A DNA stretch of 64,000 nucleotides from Ahrensia sp. (lineage in GTDB: Bacteria; Pseudomonadota; Alphaproteobacteria; Rhizobiales; Rhizobiaceae): the NCBI GenBank assembly GCA_002706335.1, contig PAKZ01000019.1, positions 1 to 64,000 on the forward strand, read 5' to 3'. The notes beneath the pieces are model-generated. The model was not told the DNA's origin, did no database searches, and was given only the letters and a program-made list of their open reading frames with translations. A program made the position numbers and the translations under genes. Positions 17,869-27,165 of this stretch are shown piece after piece. How positions within the stretch are numbered: position 1 is the first letter of the stretch; the number at the start of each line of letters is the position of its first letter.

Positions 17869-18849
17869 ATGTTTTTCATATTTTCAAACATTGCATGTGA
17901 GTCCGGTGACTTCATTGCGACGGATCTCCTGAGGAAGGTCAGTAACTTGGCGCGAAGCGACACGAGGTTCCGGGAAGCCTACAACCGCCTCCTCGACTAC
18001 TGCGAAACCCTGCAACCGGGCGACGCTTTGCCGGCGGAGAACGAGTTGAGCGCGCTGGCCAATGTCAGCCGGACCGTCGTGCGCAGATGCCTCGCTCGCC
18101 TGGAGGACTGCGAAGTCATATTGTGGCAAGGGCGCGAGAAGAGGATCCTTCGAAAGCCGGCCAGCGCGGACCGCCTCGAATTGCCCACCACGCGTGCACC
18201 GGCGGACGATCTGGAGCAGCGCTTTCTGGACTGGATACTGAAATTCGACGTGCCGGCCGAGACACCGCTATCGGTCGCCGAATTGTCGCGGATGTTCGAT
18301 GTGCCGCAGCATGAACTCAAGGAGTTCCTGGCCGGCCTCAGCCGTTTCGGCCTTGTCGCCCGCCGTCCGCGGGGCGGATGGATACTTCGGGGCTTCACCA
18401 GGGATTTCGCAATCGAATTGTCCGAGTTCCGCTCGGTCCTGGAAATCGATGCGATCCGCAAGGTCGCGGACCTGCCAGTCGATCATCCGATCTGGCCGAC
18501 GCTCGAGGATTTGCGGATGCAACATCTCGATCTGAAGGCGCGGATCGACAGCGATTACCACGAGTTCTCGAAGATCGACGAGACCTTCCACCAGGCGATC
18601 AACTCCGTCGTCAGGAACCGGTTCGTGGAAGAGTTCCAGAAGGTGATCTCACTGATTTTTCACTATCACTATCTATGGAACAAGGCCGACGAAAAGGACC
18701 GCAACGCCGCGGCGATCGAGGAGCACCTGGCCATCGTGGAAGCGCTCGAGGCACGCGACGCCGATGCCGCCTGCCGGGCCGCGGTCAAGCACCTCAAGAC
18801 ATCAAAAACTACGCTTCTTTCGTCGCTTCGACATCACGATTTAGGATAG
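17869..18849 (+). CDS. GntR/FCD regulator with two winged-helix units
   Basis: 326 residues, about 80 longer than a normal FadR-type regulator. Residues about 30-100 form a GntR winged helix (GDALPAENELSALANVSRTVVRR). Residues about 115-175 look like a second one (PLSVAELSRMFDVPQHELKEFLAGLSRFGL). The rest is an FCD domain with acidic and histidine residues around 235-300. The first ATG at 17869 lacks a clear ribosome site; a TTG at 17947 has AGGAAGG 8 bases upstream and would remove 26 non-conserved residues. It probably controls the divergent dehydrogenase-uxaA operon. It overlaps the convergent aldo/keto reductase by 9 bases. Confidence 0.8.
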   Translation: MFFIFSNIACESGDFIATDLLRKVSNLARSDTRFREAYNRLLDYCETLQPGDALPAENELSALANVSRTVVRRCLARLEDCEVILWQGREKRILRKPASADRLELPTTRAPADDLEQRFLDWILKFDVPAETPLSVAELSRMFDVPQHELKEFLAGLSRFGLVARRPRGGWILRGFTRDFAIELSEFRSVLEIDAIRKVADLPVDHPIWPTLEDLRMQHLDLKARIDSDYHEFSKIDETFHQAINSVVRNRFVEEFQKVISLIFHYHYLWNKADEKDRNAAAIEEHLAIVEALEARDADAACRAAVKHLKTSKTTLLSSLRHHDLG

Positions 18850-19803
18850 CAAATCGGCTGCATCTTCGGGCAGCTCCCGCGAAATCGCGTCCAGATTTCG
18901 GACGAGCGTGGCAGGCCTGGCCGTCCCGAGAAGAACCGCGCCCGTCGCCGGATGGTGCTTTGCGAAGAGCAGCGCGGCGGTCGCAAGCGGGATGCCGGCT
19001 CTTTCCGCGCCGCCCTGCAGCGCGCGAACACGATCCAGCACCTCCTGCGGCGCAGGGCCGTAGTCATAAGTCGCGCCCTCGATCGGACCTGTCGCGAGGA
19101 TGCCGGAATTGAAAACGCCGCCCAGAACAAGACTGGTTCCCGCCTCGCGGCACCGCGGCACGAGCTCGGCCTCGGCGGACCGATCCAGCAATGTCAGCCG
19201 CCCGGCAAGAAGTATCGCGTCGAGCGGCCCATAATCCATGACGTCGAGGCAGACTTGGCATTCGTTTACACCCAGGCCGAAGGCGCCGATGCGGCCTGCC
19301 TCCTTGAGGCTAACAAGCCTTTCGTAACCTGACGAGAAGAAGGCCTCCATATGCTCGGCATTTCGCGGCCCATGAGTGTATTCGCCGATGTCATGCACAT
19401 AGACGATGTCGGCACGGGTTACGCCGAGACGCCCGAGGCTTTGTTCAAGGCTCTCCTCGAGGCCGTCGCCGGAATAGTCGTAGCGCACGTCATTTTGTGC
19501 CGGCTTCACATAACTGTCCGCCTCGGCAATCGGGGTGTTGGCCGGCGACAGAACGCGGCCGACCTTGGTAGAAAGCGTGAAGCCGGACCGGCCGGCCAGT
19601 AACCGGCCCAGCCGCATTTCGGACAACCCGCGCCCGTAATGCGGGGCCGTATCGAAGTAACGAATACCGGCATCCCACGCTGTTTGCAGAACTGCCTGCG
19701 CCTGATCCTCGCCGATCTCGCGATAGAGGTTGCCGATGCTCGCACAGCCCATGGCGATCTCTGTCACCTCGACATCCGTGCGCCCGATTTTCCTGGTCTT
19801 CAT
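18841..19803 (-). CDS. Aldo/keto reductase, aldose (L-fucose / D-threo-aldose) 1-dehydrogenase type
   Basis: 320 residues, TIM-barrel oxidoreductase with the catalytic tetrad D51, Y56, K80, H137. The sequence style (FDTAPHYGRGLSEMRLGRLLAG) is that of the pyridoxal 4-dehydrogenase / L-fucose dehydrogenase / D-threo-aldose 1-dehydrogenase group, which oxidises the C1 hydroxyl of L-fucose, L-galactose or D-arabinose to a lactone with NAD(P). ATG at 19803; longer readings upstream run antisense into the lactonase gene. It is divergent from that COG3618 lactonase, which would act on its product. Confidence 0.83.
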   Translation of the reverse strand: MKTRKIGRTDVEVTEIAMGCASIGNLYREIGEDQAQAVLQTAWDAGIRYFDTAPHYGRGLSEMRLGRLLAGRSGFTLSTKVGRVLSPANTPIAEADSYVKPAQNDVRYDYSGDGLEESLEQSLGRLGVTRADIVYVHDIGEYTHGPRNAEHMEAFFSSGYERLVSLKEAGRIGAFGLGVNECQVCLDVMDYGPLDAILLAGRLTLLDRSAEAELVPRCREAGTSLVLGGVFNSGILATGPIEGATYDYGPAPQEVLDRVRALQGGAERAGIPLATAALLFAKHHPATGAVLLGTARPATLVRNLDAISRELPEDAADLLS

Positions 19804-19918
19804 GTCGTCGCTCCTGCACGTGCAGCTTCGGAAACGAACAGATCCACATGCGTCTGCGGGATAAGTACCCTGCCGAATTGAACGGTTGAGAGGACCGGCA
19901 TTCCGTCCCTTTGACCAC

Positions 19919-19942
19919 GGTTGTATATTATTATATTCAACC
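19919..19942. promoter_or_regulatory. 24-bp near-perfect inverted repeat, likely operator
   Basis: Half-sites GGTTGTATATTA and TTATATTCAACC match at 10 of 12 positions as an inverted repeat. It lies 23 bases before the lactonase ATG at 19966 and about 115 bases from the aldo/keto reductase start, so a bound protein could control both. Its length and symmetry suit a dimeric GntR or LacI-type repressor. Confidence 0.6.
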
Positions 19943-19965
19943 AATTTCCTTTGCAAGGAAAGACC

Positions 19966-20793
19966 ATGGTCATCGACGCTCATCAGCACTTCTGGCAGAT
20001 AGACCGCGGCGACTATTCTTGGATGGACGACAGCGTAGCCGCGATCCGCAAAGACTACCTGCCCCGCGATATGGTCCATCACGCGCATGCCTGCGGCGTC
20101 ACAGGAACTGTGGTCGTGCAGGCCGCGCCAACGGTGGATGAAACCCTGTTCCTGCTGCAACTGGCGGATCGGCACGAGATCATCAAGGCTGTCGTCGGCT
20201 GGATCGACCTGGCCGGAGACGTCGTTGAACAACTAAGCCATATCTCCCATCCGGCGTTGCGCGGTGTCCGGCCCATGCTGCAGGATATCGAGGAAACGGA
20301 CTGGATTCTTCGCGATGAGGTCGTTGAGGGGTTGGGCAGGATCGCGAACGCGGGGCTCCGACTCGACGCGCTGATCACGTCGCGACACCTCGACACGATC
20401 GATGAACTGGCGCGAAGGCTCCCGAATCTGCCAATCGCGATCGACCATTGCGCAAAGCCCGTCTTCGACGGAAGCGATCCGGGCCGTTCCTGGCGGGAGG
20501 GAATGACGCAGCTTGCTGTCCGTCCCAATGTCTTCTGTAAGCTCTCCGGACTTGCCAACGAATATGGCCAAGGCTGGTCGGCGGAGACACTGCGACCGGC
20601 TTTCGAGCATGTGGTGAAGGCATTCGGCCCCGACCGGTTGATGTGGGGGAGTGACTGGCCGGTCCTCGAACTGGCCGGGGACTATCGCAACTGGTTCGAA
20701 ACGGCCGGCAAACTGGCCGACACGCTTTCGCAATCCGGGCGCTCCAGCCTGTTCCACGGCACGGCCGTCCGGTTCTACGGCATCGAAATGTGA
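19966..20793 (+). CDS. COG3618 amidohydrolase, L-fuconolactonase-like
   Basis: 275 residues, metal-dependent amidohydrolase-fold lactonase (length fits fuconolactonase). Metal and catalytic residues visible: H6 and H8 (DAHQHFW), H161 (AIDHCAKP), D230 (WGSDWP). It would open the lactone made by the divergent aldose dehydrogenase. The ATG at 19966 follows AAGGAAAG; an upstream in-frame start at 19921 lies inside the operator and is rejected. Confidence 0.85.
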   Translation: MVIDAHQHFWQIDRGDYSWMDDSVAAIRKDYLPRDMVHHAHACGVTGTVVVQAAPTVDETLFLLQLADRHEIIKAVVGWIDLAGDVVEQLSHISHPALRGVRPMLQDIEETDWILRDEVVEGLGRIANAGLRLDALITSRHLDTIDELARRLPNLPIAIDHCAKPVFDGSDPGRSWREGMTQLAVRPNVFCKLSGLANEYGQGWSAETLRPAFEHVVKAFGPDRLMWGSDWPVLELAGDYRNWFETAGKLADTLSQSGRSSLFHGTAVRFYGIEM

Positions 20794-20815
20794 GCCGGCT
20801 GGCGGCGGGGACCTC

Positions 20816-22744
20816 CTACCGCTCTGCGGCCGGCAGCAGGAACCCTGCGAATAATGCGGACAAGTCCTCGAAGCCGTCCAGCGGAAGCACGTGAGCGATA
20901 TACTGGTCGGGACGCACCACGATCATGCAGCCTTTCTCGCGGTCGATTCCGCGCATCTCGAAGATGTCGCCGACGCCCTTGTGATCGACGCAGAAGGCCT
21001 TCTCATGGTCTTGCAGTCCAAGCCTGCCCTTCAACGGCTTGAGCAGTGACGGCATATCCTCATAGGCGAGCTGGTCGAAGGTTTGCTGGAACACCGCCCG
21101 GAAGTCGATCACCGTATCGATATCCTCGCCCTTGGCGGTGTGTTTCACCACCGGGGACGCGGGGTCGTTTTCCAGCCAGTCGGCCAGCTTGTGGATCGCC
21201 GAGCCCGGCGCGGAACTATCGTTCCTGCCGGCAAACGCGTAGATCCGCCAGCGGCCGTCCGCTTCCGCCACATGGCCGAGTTGCATCTGCATCGCGTCGG
21301 CGATCCGCACAACCGGGGCGGAGTGAAAGCGGCGGCCAATTTCCTCGCCCGTGGCGAGCCCCTGATGGGTCGTCGGTCCGATCAGCGCGGATGCGTCATA
21401 CTTGACCGCGAGGCCACCCGTAAATTCGAGATTGGCCTTGAAGTTGCGCACGAAACGAGGCTCCTCGGCGCCGGACCGCTCCGCTTCCGTCATTGGCTCT
21501 GACATGATGCGGGCCCATTTATGGTCGGTCTCGACGAGACGCTTCGCCTCGACAAGGCGTTCCGACTTGTAGCTGTGCAGCAGGCTAGGATCGGACCAGC
21601 CCTTGAACACATGCGCCAGTTTCCAGCCCAGATTGAAGCCGTCCTGCATGGAGACATTCATGCCCTGGCCGGCCTTCGGGCTGTGCGTGTGGCATGCATC
21701 GCCCGCCGTGAACACGCGTGGATTGCGCGTTCCCGCCTCTCCGTCCGGCACGTCGTCGAATGCATCGCTGATGCGATGACCGATCTCGTAGATTGACCAC
21801 CACGAGACCTCTTTCACGTCGATCGTGTACGGCGCCATGATCCGGTTCGCGGCGGCGATCATGTGCTCATGCGTCAGGTTGCGGTTGGCGACACGCTCGT
21901 CGGGGTTCAGCTTGTCCAGCTCTACATACATGCGGAACATGTAGCCGCCCTCGCGCGGCAGGATCAGCAGATTGCCCTCGCTCGCAGATGCGATAAGACA
22001 TTTCTGCCGCACGTCCGGGAAATCCGTATTGGCGAGAATGTCCATCACGCCCCATGCCTGATGCGCCGCGTCGCCATGTAACTCACCGCCGATCGACTTG
22101 CGAACGTTGGACCGCGCGCCGTCGCAGCCGACGACATAATTGGCGCGCACCTTGACCGTCTGTCCCCAGTTGACGCCGGTATCCTCGAGCGTGACCGTTA
22201 CCGGGTGATCGTCCGTCGTCGGGTCGACCTCGACATGCTTGACCGCCCAGCTGTAGTCCGGCTCGAGGCGCGACGGCGAATTCTTCATCACGTCGAGGAA
22301 CAGCTGATGCAGGCGCGCCTGGTTGATCAGGATATGCGGCATTTCCGAGGAATCGTCGGCGACGTCCTGAACCCGGTCCGCGCGCCGGATGCGCGCCGGG
22401 TTCTGCGGATCGGGCGTCCAGAAGGTCGTCTGGTTGACCCAATAACTCTCGCGCTTGACCTTTTCAGCGAAACCGAAGGCCTGGAACATCTCCATCGTGC
22501 GAGTGTTGATGCCGTCGGCCTTGCCCTTGGCGATGTTACGCGGGTCGCGCTCGACAATCATCGTCTCGATCTCGGGGAACTGCGACAGCTGCGCCGCAAG
22601 GCACAGCCCTGCCGGGCCTGTGCCGGCGATCAGCACGTCGACCTTTTCGGGCAGCGGCGCATGCGCGCTGTATTCTCGGCGGCAAGGCGCCGCATTCTTG
22701 AGGTCCGGGTCACCCCCTCGAAAACCGTCCACATAGAATTGCAT
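20816..22744 (-). CDS. FAD-dependent aromatic monooxygenase (phenol 2-monooxygenase / 3-hydroxybenzoate 4-monooxygenase type)
   Basis: 642 residues. FAD-binding GTGPAG at 41-46, the DG motif GCDGARS (207-213), and the GD motif TAGDACHTHSP (347-357). The C-terminal 180 residues fit the thioredoxin-like domain of phenol hydroxylases. It hydroxylates a phenolic ring ortho to an existing hydroxyl using NAD(P)H and O2. The ATG at 22744 has GGGAGG upstream. It is divergent from a MarR gene across an inverted repeat, the standard arrangement of aromatic-responsive control. No ring-cleavage gene is nearby, so the substrate is unknown. Confidence 0.85.
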   Translation of the reverse strand: MQFYVDGFRGGDPDLKNAAPCRREYSAHAPLPEKVDVLIAGTGPAGLCLAAQLSQFPEIETMIVERDPRNIAKGKADGINTRTMEMFQAFGFAEKVKRESYWVNQTTFWTPDPQNPARIRRADRVQDVADDSSEMPHILINQARLHQLFLDVMKNSPSRLEPDYSWAVKHVEVDPTTDDHPVTVTLEDTGVNWGQTVKVRANYVVGCDGARSNVRKSIGGELHGDAAHQAWGVMDILANTDFPDVRQKCLIASASEGNLLILPREGGYMFRMYVELDKLNPDERVANRNLTHEHMIAAANRIMAPYTIDVKEVSWWSIYEIGHRISDAFDDVPDGEAGTRNPRVFTAGDACHTHSPKAGQGMNVSMQDGFNLGWKLAHVFKGWSDPSLLHSYKSERLVEAKRLVETDHKWARIMSEPMTEAERSGAEEPRFVRNFKANLEFTGGLAVKYDASALIGPTTHQGLATGEEIGRRFHSAPVVRIADAMQMQLGHVAEADGRWRIYAFAGRNDSSAPGSAIHKLADWLENDPASPVVKHTAKGEDIDTVIDFRAVFQQTFDQLAYEDMPSLLKPLKGRLGLQDHEKAFCVDHKGVGDIFEMRGIDREKGCMIVVRPDQYIAHVLPLDGFEDLSALFAGFLLPAAER

Positions 22745-22802
22745 CGTCGCTCCTCCCTTTCGTCCGGCCAGCGGGCCGCGGGTTGTGTGCGCCATTAATA
22801 AC

Positions 22803-22839
22803 TATACTTATCATTTCGCGTCAACAAAAAATAAGTGTA
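22803..22839. promoter_or_regulatory. Inverted repeat between monooxygenase and marR, likely MarR operator
   Basis: Arms TATACTTAT (22803-22811) and ATAAGTGTA (22831-22839) match at 8 of 9 positions, separated by 19 bases, in the 165-bp gap between divergent starts. The spacing would let a MarR dimer or pair of dimers cover both promoters. Confidence 0.45.
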
Positions 22840-22909
22840 CAAATCAATATCGCGAACCTATTGTTATTGCGATGTTTTGAAGATGCCTGAGCTGCGGGAG
22901 AGACCGAGA

Positions 22910-23341
22910 ATGGAAACGCACCGGATGGTCGGTCACTTGATCCGCCGGCTTCATCAGATCTCCACCCACGTGTTCGCGCGGCGCGTGCAGGAGGCAGGGT
23001 TCGATCTTACGCCGGTCCAATATGCAGCCCTGGATGCAATCATATCCGATCCCGGCATCGACCAAGCGGGCGTGGCCGCCCAGATCGCCTATGACCGCGC
23101 GACGATCGGCGGGGTCATCGATCGTCTTGAGCAGAAGGGATATGTCGAACGTACCGTCTGCCTAAGTGACCGCCGCGCCCGCGAAGTGCGGCCGACCGAT
23201 AGCGGCAGACAAGCCTTCAACGAGATATCGCCGATCGTGGCCGCCCTGCAGAAAGACATACTCGGAGACCTGGACGAAGCCGAACGCGCCGAATTTCACG
23301 CGCTTGCAGCAAAGGCGATCGCAACAGCCGACATTCGTTGA
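22910..23341 (+). CDS. MarR-family transcriptional regulator
   Basis: 143 residues, typical MarR length, with winged helix at about 50-105 (QAGVAAQIAYDRATIGGVIDRLEQKGYVER) and the conserved wing LSDRRAREVRPTDSG. The ATG at 22910 has GGGAG 9 bases upstream; an ATG at 22883 (9 residues longer) is possible. Divergent from the aromatic monooxygenase, which it probably represses until a phenolic ligand is bound. Confidence 0.87.
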   Translation: METHRMVGHLIRRLHQISTHVFARRVQEAGFDLTPVQYAALDAIISDPGIDQAGVAAQIAYDRATIGGVIDRLEQKGYVERTVCLSDRRAREVRPTDSGRQAFNEISPIVAALQKDILGDLDEAERAEFHALAAKAIATADIR

Positions 23342-23365
23342 CGTCCCCTCCGGCCCGTCAGAGCC

Positions 23366-24421
23366 TCAGATATCGTCTTCCGCCTTACGGCGGCCTGACG
23401 CGGCATAGCGCACAATACCGTCGGGTCCGGCGGTTCTCGTTAGTTCGCCCCGGCGCAGCATCCGGTTCACATGGGCAAGCGTTTCGCTAAAGGCAAAGCC
23501 AAACTGGTGAAGATCCAGTTCGCGAGGAAAGACTACGGGAACCAGATCGTTGACTGTCATCGGCCCGGCTCGCACGGCCTCGCCAATCAAATCGCAGCGC
23601 CGGTCATGATGTTCGACCAGTTCGCTGCAGCGCGCATGCAGTCCTGTGAATGGCAGTTGGTGCCCGGGCAGGACGAGGACATCGTCCGGCAGATTGTCGC
23701 GAATGCGCCGGGCCGTCCGCACGAAATGGCCGAGCGGGTCTCCGTCCGGCTCGTTCGGCCAGACGCTGACATTTGGAGATATCTTCGCGATCACCTGATC
23801 GGCGGGAAAGAATAGCTGATCCTCGTCGCAATAAAGCATCACTTGCTCTGGCGCATGTCCGTCACCCGTCAGGATGCGAAAACGCCGGGCGCCGATCGTT
23901 ATCATGTCGCGCGACAGCAGGCGCAGGAAGGTGTTGGGCAGCGGTGAAACCATGCGCAGATAGTCCAGGCCATGAGTGCCCATTTGGTCCGCGACTTCGC
24001 GCGTGGTTCCGTGATTGATGTAGAAATCATGGAACTGGCGATCCTGCGGCGAACCGGGCGCGAGCGACAGATTGGCGCATGCGAGATAGGCGGTCTGGCT
24101 GGTGAGCAGGGGGATCTCCGCCCTGCGGCACAGCCAGCCCGCAAGGCCGATGTGATCGGGATGATGATGCGTGACAATGAGGCGCGTCAGGCGCGAGCCG
24201 GCAAGCGGCCCGGCCAGAACCGCCTCCCAGAGGTCGATCGTGCGTTGATCCCAGATACCGGCATCGAGAACGCACCAGCCGTCGCCATCCTCGATCAGGT
24301 AGATATTGACATGGTCGAGCCGGAAGGGCAGCGGCAACCGCATCCACATGATGCCCGGTGCGATGTCGAGCAATTTGCCGAATGCCGGCGGCTCGGGATA
24401 GGGAAACTGAATGTTGGTCAT
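23366..24421 (-). CDS. Metallo-beta-lactamase-fold hydrolase
   Basis: 351 residues. The binuclear zinc motif is H85-x-H87-x-D89-H90 (THHHPDH), with later ligands in GDGHAPEQ and a conserved VLPGHQLPF. The length and C-terminal helical extension (about 270-340) fit the glyoxalase II-like, LACTB2-like class with a winged-helix tail. Its ATG overlaps the panC stop by 4 bases, so it is translated with the pantothenate genes, although no link to that pathway is known to me. Substrate unknown. Confidence 0.82.
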   Translation of the reverse strand: MTNIQFPYPEPPAFGKLLDIAPGIMWMRLPLPFRLDHVNIYLIEDGDGWCVLDAGIWDQRTIDLWEAVLAGPLAGSRLTRLIVTHHHPDHIGLAGWLCRRAEIPLLTSQTAYLACANLSLAPGSPQDRQFHDFYINHGTTREVADQMGTHGLDYLRMVSPLPNTFLRLLSRDMITIGARRFRILTGDGHAPEQVMLYCDEDQLFFPADQVIAKISPNVSVWPNEPDGDPLGHFVRTARRIRDNLPDDVLVLPGHQLPFTGLHARCSELVEHHDRRCDLIGEAVRAGPMTVNDLVPVVFPRELDLHQFGFAFSETLAHVNRMLRRGELTRTAGPDGIVRYAASGRRKAEDDI

Positions 24422-25284
24422 GCGTTTGAAAGCGTTCCTGATGGCACCGGTACATTGTCGATGAGACGCGTCTCGCCGAGCCAGGCGGCGGCGAGCAGAC
24501 GCGCAGGTCTCGCCGCATCGCTGACGGGGGAGAGATCGTCAGAAGATCTCAGCTCCAGATATTCGACCTCGCGATAGCCGGCTGCGAGAAGCTGTGCGCG
24601 ACCGTCGGCAAGAACCGGCGCAGCCGGCGCTCCGGACGCGATCCGGTCGGCCAACGAGAAAAGCACCCGCGCCAGCGCCGGCGCGACGACGCGCTGCTCC
24701 GGCGACAGCCGCACATTGCGCGATGACAGCGCCAGCCCGTCCGGCTCGCGAATTGTCGGGCATCCGGTCACTTCGATCGGCATGTCGATATCGGCGGCAA
24801 GCCGTTTGACGACATGCAATTGTTGGTAGTCCTTCTCGCCGAAAAAGGCGAGATCGGCGCCCGTCTGCAAGAACAGTTTTGCCACGACCGTGGAAACCCC
24901 ATCGAAATGGCCGGGCCGGAACGCGCCGCACAGGCCCTCCGATACGCCGGCGACCGAGACAGTTGTCGAAAATCCCGACGGATACATCTCGCCGCCATCC
25001 GGGCAATAAAGAAGATGCGCGCCGACGGGCGTCAGCTTCGCCGCGTCCTCGACCTCTGTGCGCGGATAGGCGGCCAGATCGGCCGCGCTGTTGAACTGTT
25101 TGGGATTGACGAACAGCGTGACAATCACCCGGTCCGCTTCCGCCAGCGCCGCCCGCACCAGGCTCAAATGGCCCTCATGCAGAGCACCCATGGTCGGCAC
25201 CACCGCCACGCGGTTCCCGTCGGCGCGCCAATCCGCGACCGTGCGGCGCAGTTCGGCCACCGTCCTGACGATCGGAACGCTCAT
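24418..25284 (-). CDS. panC: Pantothenate synthetase
   Basis: 288 residues. Joins D-pantoate and beta-alanine using ATP. The nucleotide-binding HIGH-like motif [12 protein letters not shown] lies near 31-42; [10 protein letters not shown] and the KMSKS-like region LSSRN follow. It overlaps panB upstream by 4 bases, giving the operon panB-panC-MBL. No panD is in the window. Confidence 0.95.
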   Translation of the reverse strand: MSVPIVRTVAELRRTVADWRADGNRVAVVPTMGALHEGHLSLVRAALAEADRVIVTLFVNPKQFNSAADLAAYPRTEVEDAAKLTPVGAHLLYCPDGGEMYPSGFSTTVSVAGVSEGLCGAFRPGHFDGVSTVVAKLFLQTGADLAFFGEKDYQQLHVVKRLAADIDMPIEVTGCPTIREPDGLALSSRNVRLSPEQRVVAPALARVLFSLADRIASGAPAAPVLADGRAQLLAAGYREVEYLELRSSDDLSPVSDAARPARLLAAAWLGETRLIDNVPVPSGTLSNA

Positions 25285-26123
25285 GCGGTCTCCGAGCCTC
25301 CGCTGCCTTGGACATCCATAAAGACATGGTTCTCATCCGGGAACGCCCGGTCGCGCACGTCCTTCGCATAGGCCGAAATCGCTTCATCGGCCGCGCGTCC
25401 GAGATCGGCATAGCGCTTGACGAATTTCGGCTTGAAGTCCGTGAACATGCCAAGCATATCGTCGATGACAAGGATCTGCCCGTCGCAGGCCGGCGAGGCC
25501 CCTATGCCGATTGTCGGGACCGCGAGTTCCGAAGTGATCTTTCGGGCAAGGCTTTCGGTGAGTTTTTCGAGGACGACCGAGAAGGCGCCTGCTTCCGCCA
25601 CGGCCAGAGCATCGCGCCGGATCCGCTCCGCCGCCTCGCCGCGCCCCTGCACGCGGTAGCCGCCAAAGGCATTGACCGCCTGCGGCGTGAGCCCGACATG
25701 GCCCATCACCGGAATGCCCCGCGTCGTCAGGAAAGAAATCGTCTCACGCATGGTCTCGCCGCCTTCCAGCTTGACCGCCGCGCATCCAGTCTCCGACATC
25801 AGCCGCGCGGCGTTGCGGAAAGCCTGTGCCGGGCCTTCTTCGTAGGAGCCGAAAGGCATGTCGACGACCATCAGCGCCTTCTTCAGACCGCGCCGCACGG
25901 CCTTGCCGTGGAGAACCATCATCTCCATCGTGACCTCCAGCGTGGAAGGCAATCCGTGCAGCACCATGCCCACGCTGTCGCCGACGAGAGCGATGTCGCA
26001 ATGCGCGTCCGACAGCGCCGCGACCGGCGTCGTATAAGCGGTCAGGCAAACCAGCGGTACGGTGCCCTTGCGCGCCATGATATCGGGGACGGTAATCGCC
26101 TTGACGGGACCCGTTGCACTCAT
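25281..26123 (-). CDS. panB: 3-methyl-2-oxobutanoate hydroxymethyltransferase
   Basis: 280 residues. First committed enzyme of pantothenate synthesis: transfers a hydroxymethyl group from methylene-tetrahydrofolate to 2-oxoisovalerate. Conserved [24 protein letters not shown] (Mg ligand aspartate), VKLEGG and [10 protein letters not shown] are visible. The ATG at 26123 is preceded by AGGAGG at about 10 bases. First gene of the panB-panC-MBL operon. Confidence 0.95.
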   Translation of the reverse strand: MSATGPVKAITVPDIMARKGTVPLVCLTAYTTPVAALSDAHCDIALVGDSVGMVLHGLPSTLEVTMEMMVLHGKAVRRGLKKALMVVDMPFGSYEEGPAQAFRNAARLMSETGCAAVKLEGGETMRETISFLTTRGIPVMGHVGLTPQAVNAFGGYRVQGRGEAAERIRRDALAVAEAGAFSVVLEKLTESLARKITSELAVPTIGIGASPACDGQILVIDDMLGMFTDFKPKFVKRYADLGRAADEAISAYAKDVRDRAFPDENHVFMDVQGSGGSETA

Positions 26124-26178
26124 CTTTTCGGTCTACCTCCTATTGGGTCAGGACCCCGCTGCCAAACTGCAATGGTCC

Positions 26179-26949
26179 TCACCGGTTCTTGAAACCGGGT
26201 GTCCTTTTGTTGACGAAGGCGTCCATGCCTTCTTTCTGATCCTCGGTCGCGAACATCGAGTAGAAGACGCGCCTTTCGAACATCAGACCCTCCGAAAGCG
26301 TGGTTTCGAAGGCGCGGTTGACTGCTTCCTTGGCCATCAGAACCGAAGGCCGACCGAAGGATGCGACCGCTTTCGCGGCGGTTAGCGCCTCGCCCATGAG
26401 CTTGTCATGCGGCACGACCCGCGCCACCAGACCGGCCCTTTCGGCTTCCGCCGCATCCATCATCCGACCGGTGAGAATCAGGTCCATCGCCTTGGCTTTT
26501 CCGACCGCCTTGACCAGCCGCTGCGTGCCGCCCCAGCCCGGCATCACGCCAAGTTTGATTTCCGGCTGGCCGAATTTCGCCTTGTCCGAGGCGATGACGA
26601 TGTCGCACATCATCGCGATCTCGCATCCGCCGCCGAGGGCAAAGCCGTTGACGGCCGCAACCATCGGCTTGCGTGTCGCGGCGAAGCGCTCCCAGCCCGC
26701 CTGGATGTCGGCCATGAACATATCCATGTAGGATTTGTCCGCCATCTCCTTGATATCGGCGCCCGCCACGAAAGCCTTGTCGCCCGCGCCGGTGATCAGG
26801 ATGCAGCCAATCTTGTCATCCGCGTCGAACTTCGCCGCCGCCGCGATCAGGTCGCGCATCACCTCGTGATTGATCGCGTTGAGCGCGCTCGGCCGGTTGA
26901 TCGTGATAATGCCGACACCTTCGTCGACCGATGTTACGACTTCGCTCAT
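26179..26949 (-). CDS. Enoyl-CoA hydratase
   Basis: 256 residues, crotonase fold, the usual length of short-chain enoyl-CoA hydratases. The oxyanion-hole segments [10 protein letters not shown] and [12 protein letters not shown] are present, as are both catalytic glutamates (GCEIAMMCD and [13 protein letters not shown] regions). Hydrates trans-2-enoyl-CoA in fatty or branched acid oxidation. It lies 55 bases upstream of panB on the same strand but is probably a separate function. Confidence 0.9.
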   Translation of the reverse strand: MSEVVTSVDEGVGIITINRPSALNAINHEVMRDLIAAAAKFDADDKIGCILITGAGDKAFVAGADIKEMADKSYMDMFMADIQAGWERFAATRKPMVAAVNGFALGGGCEIAMMCDIVIASDKAKFGQPEIKLGVMPGWGGTQRLVKAVGKAKAMDLILTGRMMDAAEAERAGLVARVVPHDKLMGEALTAAKAVASFGRPSVLMAKEAVNRAFETTLSEGLMFERRVFYSMFATEDQKEGMDAFVNKRTPGFKNR

Positions 26950-27106
26950 CTCTTTTCTCCGACTGGCTTCCGATAGGACTGCGATTGCGGTTACGGCTTT
27001 GGTCCGACCGTTAGCGCCTTTCTAGTCGAACCGCGCCGCCGGGCAAGCAAAAGCGCACCGCGAATCGGCCGAGGCGAGCACACGCCAAAAAAAAACGTCT
27101 AGCGGC

Positions 27107-27136
27107 TGATCCGATTGACGAACAACCGCGTAATCT
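27107..27136 (+). promoter_or_regulatory. RpoE (ECF11-type) promoter of the rpoE-chrR operon
   Basis: TGATCC (27107-27112), exactly 18 bases, TAATCT (27131-27136). This is the promoter form recognised by the Rhodobacter-type singlet-oxygen sigma factor, TGATCC-N18-TAnnnT. Transcription would start near 27143, just upstream of the sigma gene, showing autoregulation. Confidence 0.8.
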
Positions 27137-27165
27137 GGCTAACGTTATCAGGAACGGTGAAACCA

